DNA of 64,000 bases from Paragordius varius (GCA_964247055.1 OZ176056.1:1364001-1428000); one strand, 5' to 3'. Positions 46,701 through 59,804 are shown, numbered from the stretch's first letter. Numbers and translations are program-made. Notes: generated by a model from the sequence alone, not told the origin.

Positions 46701-49700
46701 TACTTTTTTAGACATGGCCTGGAGAAACAAGTAAAAGCGTGTGGGTTTTATTCTATCTATATTTTATGTATATTTGAACAAGTTTTTAAAAAATAAAAGA
46801 TAATTAAGAAAACGTATAAATTTAAATTTTTATAGCAGTATGCATTTTAATGGTTGCTTATTTCACACTATAGTCGGGCAATTTGCAATTCACAGGAGTT
46901 AGTGTATGGAAAATGCAACAAAATGTTGAATAAACAATTTATTCCTTTCTTTTTTCCATACACTACTTAACTGTGTTGCAGATTGCCCCCAACTATAGTG
47001 TGAAATAAGCAACCATTAAAATGCATAATGTATATTAACTGCCTTTGCTCAATTGTACATATCTTATTTTTATGTAAAAGAATTGATTACCTCCTTTTTT
47101 AGTCTAAAGGTTTTTATTTCGGTTACAATAAAAATTAAATTATTTTTATAAAGTGTTAACCAACGATCTTATAAATAAAATTTTGTTAATATAATTGGAA
47201 AAATTGACTTATTGGGCAGTATTTTAAAGCTCATTGTCAGGATTGAAATAAAGAGCGTTCATTTGAATTAGAAAAGCTTAACAATAATAATTACGAATAA
47301 AAAATAAACTTTGCCTTCACCGATTCGGAATACAATGTCGAATCATTTATATAACGTGTTGTTAAAATGGTTAAAGAATTTCAATGTTAAGTTTTTAAAT
47401 AATAATTGTGAATCTTATTCATTCTCAATATAGCTGCGAATATAAAGAAAGACCCTAATAAAACGGTATTTATATTTGAAAATGCATTAATAATCATGCT
47501 TTATTTTTGTGTTGATGCGAAGATGTTATAGGAATCTAATGAAAATTCATTAATAAATTTATTATTAATTTTGCTGATTTTGCAGCATATTATACAAAAA
47601 AATTTAATTTATCTTTACTTTTGTATATTTATAAGATTTCAACTGACATTTTTCCGTGCTTAGAATTTTAGCATTATAAAATTTATGTTATAGCCACATT
47701 GAAATAAATGCAGTGATATGACATTAAATAAAACTTTATAGTAATAATAATCTTAGATATATGAAAGGCCGAATAAAACCAACCCAATTTTCAAAGGTCG
47801 GACTCAAGTATGAAAATATATTTGTAATATAAAAAGGATTCTGGCATTGATGGAAAAAAACTTTTAGCTGCTTCTCCTGGTATACTATTTTTATTCATAT
47901 TTGATTTATTTTATACATCTTAAATGGGACAGTTTGGACAAATAATTAGACATAATGTCATTTATTGTCAATTTTAAGGATTTAATTTAAAATAATAAAA
48001 TCATTTACTTTGATTGACTCACAACTTATAAAAATAAATAATATAAATAACAGGTCAAGAATCGTTAAAAACAGGGAACAAATAAAAATGGCTTTATGGA
48101 ACGCATGTTCGACTTAATACCAATCAACCAATTTAGCAAAATTTTTCCAGAAAATTTGAATAAAATAAGTGGGCATATTTTTGCCATTCGTTATATTTCA
48201 TATTTAATCTCTAATTGACAATTCACAAATTTTTGACTGCGTTTAGGATACTTCTGATTAAACCATATTTAGGATTATATCATTTTTAAGCTTGTAAAAA
48301 AATAATTAAACCAGTTATTTAAGTTTTTATTGTAAATATCGAAGAGTATTGTCTTAAAAAAATTTTTACCAATTTAATTTTATCATTGATATAAATTAGT
48401 TGTTGCAGCGATCGGAATTGGTATGATACATATTTGTCTTTTCTATCAATCTCTCAAAATATTTATAAATATTTAAGGTACTCTAGCTCCACAAGGTATT
48501 TCTTCATAATTGCTTTATATCAAACATAAAATTTAGTAATTTTAACCGTTTAAATTTAGAAAAAAATAGAAATATTGTATTTGATCCAATTGATAAATTA
48601 TTAAGTTTTTTATTGCTAAAATGATTTATGATTTTAAAATTACTTTAAATTAGTTTTTATGTTATATTTTGGAAAAAAAATTTAAAATTTTACTTACATA
48701 TTTCAAACTAGTTATTATTTATGGTTAAAATGATGATTTATTAGGCTCAGCAACGTGAAATTCTTATGGTTAAAATTTACCATTTAAAAAAAATATCACA
48801 CTAAAAATATTTTTTATTAAGTTATATTATTTAATATTTTTAGTGGCAGGTATACGTTAATGATTTAATTTATATTTCAAATATTTTAATATTACCGGAT
48901 AAAGTGATAACCGCAACCGCAATTTAATACAGAATTTATTATATATTCGATGTAATATTTAATATTTGAATTTTAATATTTATTTTAATCATAGTAAAAT
49001 AAATAAATTACCTTAATCATACAAACAAAACGGAAAAACTCAAAGAAAGATTTCTTTTCACAAAAGACAACTCTTTCTTAAAATCTTGACTTTTTATAAA
49101 ATTAACTCAGCCTTTTGTCGTTTACAAAATAAAAAATTGAAATTTTTAAAACCTGAAAATAAACTTTGGGGAAAATCAAGGCAAAAGAATTTTTTAATTT
49201 GTGAGAAATCTTTTTTTGTACGTATAGTTTCACAGAATTAAGTCCTACAGTGTAATATATGTTTTGAATCAAAAAGTAGCTGATTTGACCTATTTAAGAT
49301 ATATTTTTATTAAATTATATTAGCTTGTATTAATATATCTGGTGTCATTTGCTAACTCTCCCTATTTTATATTCAAAATTATTGCAAGTAAAAAATGTAA
49401 ATAATGTTTTAATCCAGTCATTACTTATTTTTTTGAGTCGCATTTAAAATTGCTTCATTTAGACTTATATATATACAGTACAGTAAAAATTGATATTATA
49501 TGGAAAAACGTAAAAATATAATGACAAAATTTTTATTTTAAAAGACAACCATATTTTTTAAACCATAAATTTATCCTATAAATATCGCAATAAAATACAT
49601 AATTGATTTTGTTTCCAATATGCATCCTCTATTTCATACTTTACATTTCGAAACAATATATTATATTTAAATAAATTAAGATTCCAAAAGTATGGTTGTC

Positions 49701-51963
49701 ATTTAGAAAGAAAATATTTGTCTTTATATTAATACAATTTGTCCGTATAATTTAATTTTACTGTATATTTAACATTCTAAACCGACAACATTACCAAGAA
49801 ATCTGATGAGGAATAAAGAAAAAAAACAGATTTATTTGTAAGAACTGTAAAATATCAACAATATATCTTTGCTATTTTTCAAAAGCTTAAAAATGGTTGC
49901 ATTTAATTGATTTTATTGCTTTTTGCTCTTTATGAGGTCCCCAAAAAACTAACAACTAGTCAAAACTATTATTTAAAGTCAAGACTCTATTTAAACATCG
50001 AAACATGAGCTTATTTTTTAGCGCGTTATATAGTTTGCTGTGAAGGCTATTTAAAACGGGACGAATGTATAAGGACTCTGATTTTCATAAAAATTAATTT
50101 TGGCATATTGTCATTTTTTTCCTAATAAAATTGAAAAAAATATAAAAATTTTAATATAATTTTCTTTAATAACGAACAAGTTTTGATAAGTTATTCACCT
50201 ATATAGCCATAAAAACATAAACTTTAGCCTTGTGATTTAATTTTTGTGTGATTTTGCAACTTTATTTTGTTATTTTAATTAAATAAATTTTTTTTACTAA
50301 TTACTTTGTTTTAAAAAACGGTCACTTCAAAGATAATTTTTTATATTTTTAAATAATTTATAAAACATATTTTTAAAAAATGTAGCCACTGTACTCACAG
50401 GTAAAATTCAAATAATTTTTACAAATAAAAATATTGTAGATGGAGGTATATAATTTGATCAAAAAATTATATGTTATATAAAAATTGTATCAAATTAACC
50501 ATATATTATAAAATTTACCTTGATTTATATTTATTTTATTTTGGATTAGTTGAAATCACTGAAGCAGCTAAATTAATTGACACAATAGCTAATACTGGTA
50601 ATATATATATATATTAATTAAATATTTTTATATAAAAATAACTTTTTGTTTTGTAATTTCTGGTTTTTTAATATTACAATAAGTAATTAAACACACTGCA
50701 AATTGTATAAAATTATTTAATTGATATATTTACTTCGCTAAACTATTTGAAACCAATTAAAATCTATTTTGGAAATTTTTATGCATTGAAAAAATAAATC
50801 TAAAAATCTAGAAAATGGAGGCGAATTGGCTCAATTAGAACCAGGTAATGACAAGTTATTGTTAATTTTGGGTGACAAAGTAATTATCAGTTGTGATTTT
50901 AAAATTATTATTATATTAAATTTTTTTATTTTTTTGACTGTATTATACCCTAACCTAAGTATTTTTGGCAGTTAGTGTTCAAAAATCAAAAAAGCTTAGT
51001 TTTTAACTAAAACCAAATATTTAATTTTTATCAGGGCTATAGATCCACCAACAACTGAAGGTTTTTTTAATTCGGCATTATCTATTTATACATTGTTTTA
51101 TGGTAATATAAATAAAAGAATTAGAAAATACTATTGTTGTTGAAAAATTAAGACATTAGCCTATGATTTATATACTTTTTATCTGAAAGTATATTTTCTT
51201 TAGGTTATGATAATACCATATCTGAAATTACCCCACAAAGCACATCAGGTTTTAATTAAAATACTAGCTAAATATTTTTATGAAATACATTTTAATATTT
51301 TCCAATTATATTTTAAACAGAGGCCACAGAACCCCAACCTGGACCATCCGGTCTTCAAAGAAGTAGATTTTTATAAAAAAAATTATTTTAGTTTATATGA
51401 CCTTCGTGCCCGCTTTCAAAAATATTCAAAAACATCATATGATATAGTGGATGTACAATTATGTTTACAATAAATTTTTAGCTAAAAAAATTTGCAGTAT
51501 TAATTTAATTAATATTACGTTTATTAATGTTTTGTAATTTTTTAAATAATTTTAAAAGCAAACTTTTTTAGCACATATATTTTTTTTTGTTACCAAAGTT
51601 TTTTAACATATAAGGAGTTAAACCCTAGGTCGGCTAAATATTATATCAATTATGAAATGTATGAGTCCATATCACATTTATATAAATGAAACCAAATTAT
51701 AAAAAATAGTGCTCCTGATAATTTTTTAACCTTTTAATTAATATGCAATTAAAATAAAAAAGATGTATGATAATAAAAATCATAATTTACATAGAAGTTG
51801 AAATCACGAAATATTATTTTCTTTATAATTTGCCTAATTTATTTTATCCTTGTAAAGATTAATGCATAAACTTAGAGGTCAGGTGACCGATATTCAAATT
51901 TTTAAGGCCGAAATTAAGTTAGTTCTTAAGACTCCATTTTAATTTTGCTGATCAGTTATGATG

Positions 51964-51999
<36 letters not shown>

Positions 52000-52159
52000 C
52001 CATAAATTTAGACTCTGATGTAGTTGACGATGATATAAGCGGCATAATTTACACTTTAATCCAAAAAAAATATTAATATTAAAGCTGATATTTTTTGAAT
52101 GCATTGTTTAAATATAGAGATTATTTTATAAGTATAAGTAATCTAGCTTCATTTTTTGT

Positions 52160-52190
<31 letters not shown>

Positions 52191-55100
52191 AATACAAAAA
52201 AATAAATTGGGTACTCAGCCCTTTTTAAAACAAAAGGGGATAAAGTCATTTGAGATTGTAAATTTCTTTTTAATTAAACTTCATTTATTTGGATAAACAA
52301 TATATATTATTTAAAAAAAGGTAACCATAAAACTTTTCATCACTTTATATAAACACATAAAACTCCTCTATCAAAATTATTTCAAATCGGATCAATTTAA
52401 CTTAAATATTATTAAGTATGATTTAATCAACAATTTATAATTCGTTTCCTATATCATTTAGAACTTCGACCAAGTATACTATTTAAATATTTTACATAAG
52501 GCAAAAGATTCAAAACCAGCCATGCCAGAATCGTTCAAGGTAAAAACTAAAAAAATAATATTTTTTATACTTTTTTTCCACTTCAATTATAAAGGCCGAC
52601 AAATATTAGAAGGTATGTTTTTAAAATCTAAATTTCCTACATGTTAAATATTTTTATAAATCACATCTTTTGAAGCTAATTAAGCAATTTTTCAAAACCA
52701 TTTTTGCACATATATCGTTTTGATTTTAACGATATAAACCATATATTTCAGATGTCGAAAATTTGAATACAGGTATTTAGTAATTTACTGATATATTGAA
52801 TATATTTATTTTATTTTACATCTGCAGAAGGATCCAATCTTATGGAAGGTATATGTCTTACTTATAATCTATATTTAATAAAAGTTAAAATTATAAGGAC
52901 AAAACATGAAAATTAACGCCTGGAAAACCAAGTCAAAAAAAGTGGAACCAAAATCAGAATGGTCTCTGCTCGGTTATATTCACAATCGGGTTGTATAAAA
53001 TTTAAAATAAACAGCTTATCTCTTAAAATTTAGAAAACCTTGGCTTATAGTATAACTTTTTAATACCGGTTTTTAACCTTGAAACCGATCTCTTGGATGG
53101 TTTACTTTTTTAGAAAATACGTTTATAAAATATATTTATTTTTAAAATATAAAATAAAATAATAAATTTAAATTTATTGGAAGAATGATCATAAAAAGTA
53201 TAAATTAGTGTATAATTAATTCATTATCACATTCTTAAAAAATTATTTAGCTTTAATGAATTGAAATGAGCAAAAAGTATTTGTATAATTAAATATATGA
53301 TTTTAGAGAAGTGTAGTTTAAATACTTAGTGTTACTAAAAGCTTGAGTTGCCTATATGGATATTTGGTTAATTTTAATAAATCAGGTCAGTGGTCTTCAT
53401 AATTTTCCACTCTTTTTAATTCGCGTAGTTTGTTACCGGTTGTACGCTTTTAAGAGACTTGGGTTTTTGTATTAAGCTAATAGATTAATTAAAACCGCGG
53501 CCCTAAAAGTGCTTTTACGGCTCATTAAAATTTTTAAGGAAATACCACTGCGATTGACTTTCAAATTCCCTAGCCCCCTAAAAGATAAATAAACGCAAAT
53601 AACCAAGCGAAACAAATGTTTTCTGTTTAACTCTTTTATCTAAAATGTAGTACGTTTAAAAATTTTACCATTTTGTAATATAAAAAACTTCAAAACATAA
53701 AAATCGAAAAAGCTTAAATCTGATTTTTTATATCTAAATGTATAACTTATATTATAAAGATTCCAATAAGGTTTTTAAAATTACTTTATGGCAGCTGATA
53801 TATTTTGATTTTTTTAAAATCTAATTTGAATTTTCAAAAAGCCCGTCTAATTATAATTATACCATTTTTAGTCAAAAGCGACATTTATTCATCGCAACAT
53901 ATTCTCAACTAAAAGAAACATTTTAATTTCTTTTGGATGGAAAATGTTGCGTTTGGTTAAAAAAAGTTGTTTTTGAGTGAAAAATGGTGTATAAAATCAT
54001 GTGATTTAAGACGAAATAACTTAAAAAATAGTTTTTGGTTGTATGATGTATTTTTCTCAAGAACTACTAGACTCTAATAAAGTTTTTAAATCCATCAGAT
54101 TTTTAATTTTTTGGCATATATACCGATTTTTATAACCCAATGACCTCTTATTTTTAAATAAAAATGGCTTTGTGTTACAAACTCTTTAATACATTTTAGA
54201 TCTAATCTTAATTCTATCATTTTTATGTTATACTAGCGTGAATCTCGTGCTGCTACGCAGCCCGAGGGTTCGAAGTTTGGATTTGAATGGGTCTACCGGT
54301 TTTCCTGTACCAGATCACAAAGCCAGCATTTTCCATTTTTATAAATATATAGATTACCATAAATAATGTTTTAATATCCATATATCTTTTAACATGCTAT
54401 ACATATGATAGATACCCCCAACTCAGCATCTATCATCAAAGAAACGCTTGACTAAAATTTTTGCCTTTTAACAGGCAATACGAAAAATCTTTATTGAATT
54501 TTTACGGTCTCATACCTAGGGCGAAAAATCGATTTAAAAAATTATTTTTGTGGACTTTGTTTTTTGAAAAAATGGCATTTACGGGGGGAGCGGGTAAAAA
54601 GAGGGCGTAAATCAAAAGTCGGCTATGTTCAGCGCAATCGAAAATAGGTAAACAAAAATCATATTTAAAATTGAATTGTTTAACACGTTCTCCAAAAAAT
54701 TGACTTAACCCATTTTTTACACGGGGTGGGCCCAAACTGGGGACCTAATTCCAAAAAAGGGCGAAGCTATTGTCGGGGCATTCATTAATGATTAAATTTT
54801 TTCGATGTTTGGATTTGATTGGGTTCACCGGTTTTCCGGAAACAGATCACAAAGTTATATGAAAAATCAGTTTTTAGCGGGTAGCTCCTTACCCAGCAGC
54901 TATCATCAAATAAACGGTAGACTAAAATTTTTGCCTTTTAACAGGGAATACGTGGAATCTTTATTGATTTTTTACGGTCTCATACCTAGGGCGAAAAATC
55001 GATTTAAAAAATTATTTTTGTGGACTTTGTTTTTTAAAAAAGGTGGCATTTCACGGGGGGAGCGGGTAAAAAGAGGGCCTAAAATAAAAAAGTGGCTCGG

Positions 55101-57574
55101 CTATGTTCAGCGCAATCGAAAATAAGTAAACAAAAATTATATTTAAAATTGAATGGTCCAACACGTTCTCCGGAAAATTGTCTCAAAGACACGATTTTTG
55201 TGGACTTGTGTTTTCAAAAAAAACCCGTTTTTCATACGGGGTGGGCCCGAACTGGGGGCCTATTTCAAAAAAAGGGCGAAGCTATTGTCGGGGCATTCAT
55301 TAATGATTATATTTTTTCGATATTTGGATTTGATTGGGTCTACCGGTTTTCCTGTACCAGATCACAAAGCCAGCATTTTCCATTTTTATAAATATATAGA
55401 TTTTGCAGCAATTTTAATTATTATTTTTTAAATATAATTAAAATTTTCCATATATATATATATAATTAGAATCAAAAAACTTTTTGGAAACGCGAAATAT
55501 TAGTAATATATTTTTATTATATAGTTTTCATTATAAAAATTATATTTTTTGATATTTTGATTCGTGATTAGGTCCAGAAAATATAAGTAATTTTTATGGC
55601 AATATAGTTTATAAAATTTTAAAATCATAAATTTCGGATAGATCGGGCCAAAATGGGTAATTATTCTATATAATTAATAAAACCTGGTTTAATGAAAAAA
55701 AAAATTGTATGTAAAGATTACTATAAGAGCCCACATTGGGATAAATTTTGTGATAATTGACGACATTAGTTTAAAATCACTTAAATTACTATTAATTACA
55801 ATAAAATATTTGAGCAAAAATAAAACTGCCGGTTTTTAAAAAGCCATAGTTACAAAGACACTTTCAAATAGTGATTTTCCAATCTTTTCTAAATTCAAAT
55901 CACATGGAATATGGGATTAAAATTGTTAAATATTTTAAATAATGACATTCTTTAACTTTACTTTTTGATGGAAATCAGCTTTAAAGTTAATCTTTTGTGT
56001 TTTATTTTATTATTTATATGAATTATTTTATAGACGGCATGAAAACATCCATAAAATGTATGCTTTATAATAATAAAAATTGGAAAAAAATTCAACAAAT
56101 TAATAAATTATATATTTCAAATTTAGCTTTGAAAGAGCGCATTAGCAGTATATTTTTTGCTTGGCTAATTTTATTGCAGACTTTAATATATAAAAATAAT
56201 ATTTTTGGCTTTAAACAATATTTTTATAGATATGATGGACACTATTCAAGGTGACATAAAGTTTATCTTTTTAACAAACGCAAAATTTTCCAAAAAGATT
56301 TTATTTAGGCTTTAAATAAAACTTTTATATTTTTAAAATTAGTTTTTAATAGCATTTCTATTTTATTATTTATTAGTTTACTAATTAAAGGAAAAATTGG
56401 AATTACACGGACAAAACGTAGTTTTTCCTAAAAAACAACCATACTATAAAATCTTATTTTTTTTTATTTTTAAGTCATCTTATGAATATTGGAAAAACAA
56501 TCAATTTTATATTTTACAGTGGTAAATAAATATTTTATATAAGAAAAATCAAGGTATTAATAAGTATGGTTGTATTTTGAAATAACATTTAGTCTGTATA
56601 ATTCAATTTTTACTGTATTAAAAGTTAATCACAATATAGGGATATTTATAGTTTTAATTTGAAAGAACATCCACGAAATTTTTTATTAATACAAAAAAAT
56701 TAATTGGGTTTAATAAAAAATACTTTAAAAATTTGGTTTTAATTTATAAAAGCAACAAATTTTTATCCATTTAACAACAAAGGATCCTTATATAGCGGGC
56801 TTCATTTTTTCATAATTATGCTATCTTAAATTAGATTTAATCGACAAAGCAAATGAAAGTGAATAATTATAATATAATTATTATTAATTATTAAATAAAA
56901 TTGAAAAAAAATATATTTAAAAAACTTGACAAATTACTTAATTAATTATATAATTTTTTTCTTTTAAAATATTGTTACTTTGAATATATCAAATATCTGG
57001 TTATATGGCATAATTTTAATTATTAATTTTATTTTTTTAGGTGCCATGATTCCAGATGCAGGAGTAGACGGTAATAAATTTTTTATAAAATTGTACAATA
57101 TAATTTTATTTTTTTTAAAAAATTATTTTTATTAATTTTATTATTTCGATTGTAATTTAAGCAAATTGATAATCCTGTCATACATGATGTCAAAATCAAT
57201 AAATATAATTTGGAATAGAAAATTTGAAACCCATGTATAAATTGACTGTAAAATTGTATGTACAATATATTTCCTATGATAAAGAAAAAAATATTTATTT
57301 AATATTAATTATGAGTTCTTTATTTTATTTGTTATTCATTATACTCGATATAATCAATATAAATTCTAATTTGGCAAAATAAACTATTTTTTATGATAAT
57401 CCTAGATGCATTAGGCTTAGAGGATTCTGATATATCAAAAGGTATATATAGATAACAAACTATAACATACAGTATTAAACATTAATAATATATATTTGCT
57501 CATGTGATATATAATTCCTAATTTTAGAAGTTTTGGAAGAAGCCATTAGAAATCTAAAGCCGGCACCTGAATAA
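43718..57574 (+). CDS. Secreted micro-exon gene, copy B (30 exons, about 303 residues)
   Basis: Exons: 43718-43787 (signal peptide MMNAIMRTLIYNIIACILLS), 44679-44744, 45176-45195, 45286-45331, 46336-46376, 46712-46730, 47434-47465, 47837-47879, 48400-48420, 48478-48495, 48844-48849, 50386-50400, 50440-50445, 50550-50597, 50812-50844, 51043-51060, 51204-51248, 51321-51362, 52012-52041, 52462-52473, 52501-52539, 52595-52612, 52752-52772, 52828-52848, 56034-56057, 56230-56250, 56835-56858, 57041-57070, 57406-57441 and 57528-57574 (TAA). They sum to 912 nt with every phase compatible. Stretches include VIEIKDDNYSPNTNQSRTDI, VEITEAAKLIDTIANT and DALGLEDSDISK. The gene spans 13.9 kb, so under 7% is coding. 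Exon 52012-52041 uses a GC donor. The smallest exons (6 nt) rest on conserved borders only. Secreted, acidic, domain-free; role unknown, MEG-like. Confidence 0.8.
45380..45957. mobile_element. hAT-like MITE with nested family C MITE (unit B)
   Basis: Orthologue of 8206-8795 (GGGTGTACCACACTTCCGTG on the left; ATGCGGCCCGCCGATTTTTT on the right), with the same nested element at 45555-45868. Both insertions predate the duplication. Confidence 0.5.
46433..46665. mobile_element. pogo-like MITE (family A), unit B
   Basis: Orthologue of 9239-9518, about 47 bp shorter; TA-flanked, CAGTAAAATTAAATTATACA to TTTTTACTG. Confidence 0.65.
46839..47027. mobile_element. MITE family B hairpin, unit B
   Basis: Orthologue of 9684-9864, with cleaner arms (TGGTTGCTTATTTCACACTA / TAGTGTGAAATAAGCAACCA). 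Confidence 0.7.
49481..49763. mobile_element. pogo-like MITE (family A) without nested copy
   Basis: Orthologue of the outer element at 12445-13015. Its middle preserves the empty TA site of the element nested in unit A. Confidence 0.7.
54233..55400 (-). mobile_element. Helitron, non-autonomous, inserted in intron of micro-exon gene B
   Basis: On the minus strand it runs from TC at 55400 (TCTATATATTTATAAAAATG) to CTAG at 54236-54233. A GCTGC-GTA-GCAGC hairpin lies just before the CTAG: the classic Helitron 3' end. It lies between A and T with no target-site duplication. Unit A has the empty site near 17137-17144 (ATGTTTTA|TTTTGCAGC). Inside are two diverged tandem monomers of about 480 bp (GGGCCCGAACTGGGGGCC, GGGGCATTCATTAATGATT), and a second TC-type 5' end at 54353. 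No Rep/helicase is encoded; the open frames on both strands lack recognisable domains. Confidence 0.8.
56389..56615. mobile_element. pogo-like MITE (family A), unit B only
   Basis: Contains AATTACACGGACAAAACGTA on the left and ends TTCAATTTTTACTG|TA. The left tip is eroded. Unit A (about 18155) lacks it. Confidence 0.55.
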
Positions 57575-57641
57575 CTTATTTGTCATATTGAATATGATAG
57601 ATGAAATATTGTAGCAAAACTATTCACTAAGTTATTTATCC

Positions 57642-57647
57642 AATAAA
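57642..57647 (+). terminator. Poly(A) signal of micro-exon gene B
   Basis: AATAAA about 70 bp after the stop, in the same context as unit A. Confidence 0.5.
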
Positions 57648-57831
57648 TATATTTGATATGTGTTTATATTTCTAATTGAAGGGAAAAATAAAACAAAGAC
57701 TAATCGTTTAGAAATAACTTTAAGTTAATTTTAGATGCTTGTAAAATATAGAAACTGCATTAGCCTTAAGAAAAAATTTACGTATAGATACTTTTCGAAA
57801 TAGACATGCATCGCAAATATTGATTTAATTC

Positions 57832-58085
57832 AGGGTTGTCCAACGAACAACCCTCCAAGACCTCACGTGCGCCCCGCGAAATATTCGGAAAATCATAATT
57901 GGCAACATTTGCTCACAAAACCATATGAAAATTTATGTTTAAAAAAACATTTCTACATATACATCTACCCGATTGGCAAAAACTGGAAAAGTTGTTTTTA
58001 CGTTTGAAATAATAAATTATTTATAAATGCTCATAGATATTTTAAATGCGGCCCGCGAAATACTTGCTCTGGCACTCCTGATTTA
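57832..58085. mobile_element. hAT-like MITE, unit B only
   Basis: Left end CAGGGTTGTCCAACGAACAA, with GCGCCCCGCGAAATATTCGG; right end ATGCGGCCCGCGAAATACTT, then GGCACTCCTGAT. Ends and GC-rich subterminal strips resemble hAT (CAGGGGTG-type) MITEs. No equivalent is seen in unit A. Confidence 0.6.
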
Positions 58086-58904
58086 AATTGTAAACATACT
58101 GTTAGTTTGCCCATTTTACTCATCTTTTTTATTTTTTCAAACAATATTCTTTATATAAAACCGCTGTTCTTTGAATGTTACCTCAATAAATATACATTTC
58201 TTTCATTTTATGCAGGTGGAATACCAGATAAAAATATTTTAGGGTATTCGTACGTCAGAATCATAAAATATAAAAAATAATTTAAAATTTATCAGAAAAG
58301 ATAAATTCTGGTTTCTAAAATATAGAAAACACCTAATTTCACAATTAAAACCAACGACTCACTCCAAAACTAAATAAATGGTTAACACTTTATTACATTA
58401 TCTGTACGAGAGCATGTTGAGGGTGGTTTTCTAGTCATTGCTTTTAATGCTACTGTTTTAAAATCTGTTCGGCTAAATTTATTTTCACAATTTTTACATA
58501 TAACTTTTATATCCTAGCGGATACTCCAAAACATTGAAGCAAGTAGCTGATATTAATAAATATCAAAAATTTCTATGTAATTTGAAAACTTTTTCATCAT
58601 AATACATTTATTTACATGTTGTATTCGCAATTAAAAAAAATTAATGGTAAAAATGTCACCAAAAAGTTTATAGCCATTTTTTACCTATTTATTTTATAAT
58701 GCGCCTAGGAGGCTTAAACAGCACATCCTTAAATTTTGCCTAACGCTATAAATATTTTTGAAATATTTTAAGGGACACTTGGTTGTAACACTTTGTCAAA
58801 AAATCATAAAGTGTTATGGAAAAAATAATTAAATTTTTATTTTTTAACAATTATACACCAAAAAATGAAGTTTAAGTAAATTTTTTTAAATCATACTTTG
58901 TTAA

Positions 58905-59444
58905 CACTTGGATAAAACACATTGATTTTAGTCATTCAATTCAAATTAGGGTAGTTAAATACCCCAGGCCTGTTTAAAATAAAATATTTTTAAAATATGG
59001 AAGGAATTGAAGCCATGGCAAACTTTTGCCCTTATATAACATTAATAAACCGCTTGATATTACTTTTAAGCTAAAACTGAATGGTAAAAATTTAGTCAAC
59101 GTAACATGTGTGCAATGATAAAATTGAAAATAATACAAAGTAAAATGCTTTTTCTATTTTTATTGACGTTAGATGTAATTTAAATAAAAATTTAGCTTTA
59201 ATTTTACCCTTAAAATTAAAAGGACGATATTTTGCCAAAATTTTGTAAAATAAAAATGTCGAAGTATTTTGACATGGAACTTTTTATTCAAACAAAATTT
59301 TATTAAGATACTTTAGCTTATTAAAATAATCTTTATTCGGACTGAGGTATAAATTTAAATTAGGACCGTTTCTCTCAATAGTTTTTTAGAGTTTAATTTT
59401 AATTTAGTATGGGGTATTTAGATACCCCAAATATAATCGAAGTG
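58905..59444. mobile_element. piggyBac-like MITE with TTAA target site
   Basis: TTAA at 58901-58904 and 59445-59448 flank inverted ends CACTTGGAT / ATCGAAGTG. Inside are palindromic GGGTATTTAGATACCCC-type blocks near both ends. Unit A has the empty site at about 19956 (GTTTTAAATATAATATT), a single TTAA. About 540 bp, non-coding. Confidence 0.75.
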
Positions 59445-59740
59445 TTAAATAAATTTTTTCGCACACTACACATGGCCGTAGAATATTTTTTTAAGATTTG
59501 GACCATATTTTAAAACGTACCTCCTCTTGAATAATGAATTACCCTATAAAAATTGTAGAGGTCAAAAAATAATAAGCACAAATCGAATTACCAAACATAT
59601 ATTCTAAACTAATTTAAATAATTATTTTTTGATCTTAAATTTACAATATTATTTTTAAGTTTTATTTGGCTATTTTCATACTTTATAAAGAAATCATTAA
59701 CGATAAATTTTGAGCTTAATAATAAAAATACCCTGTTCTA

Positions 59741-59804
59741 TTATAAATTGGCACAGCTTCAATATCATACAATCACGTAATAACGCGTGTTTTTTCGCTT
59801 TAAA
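59741..59804 (+). promoter_or_regulatory. Conserved ACC leader/promoter block, copy B
   Basis: Nearly identical to 20281-20346, with the ATCACGTA and ACGCGTG motifs; separated from the start codon by the GC-rich insert that follows. Confidence 0.4.

Larger units (their letters stand above)
57648..59740. other. Intergenic DNA between micro-exon gene B and ACC copy B
   Basis: Aligns with 19204-20280 of unit A apart from two mobile insertions (57832-58085 and 58905-59444). No supported gene. Confidence 0.6.

Noticed and set aside
54805-55431. Overlapping open frames inside the Helitron, also at 5548-5804
   Set aside because: Several frames on both strands are open at once, contain no recognisable domain, and coincide with non-autonomous Helitron sequence.
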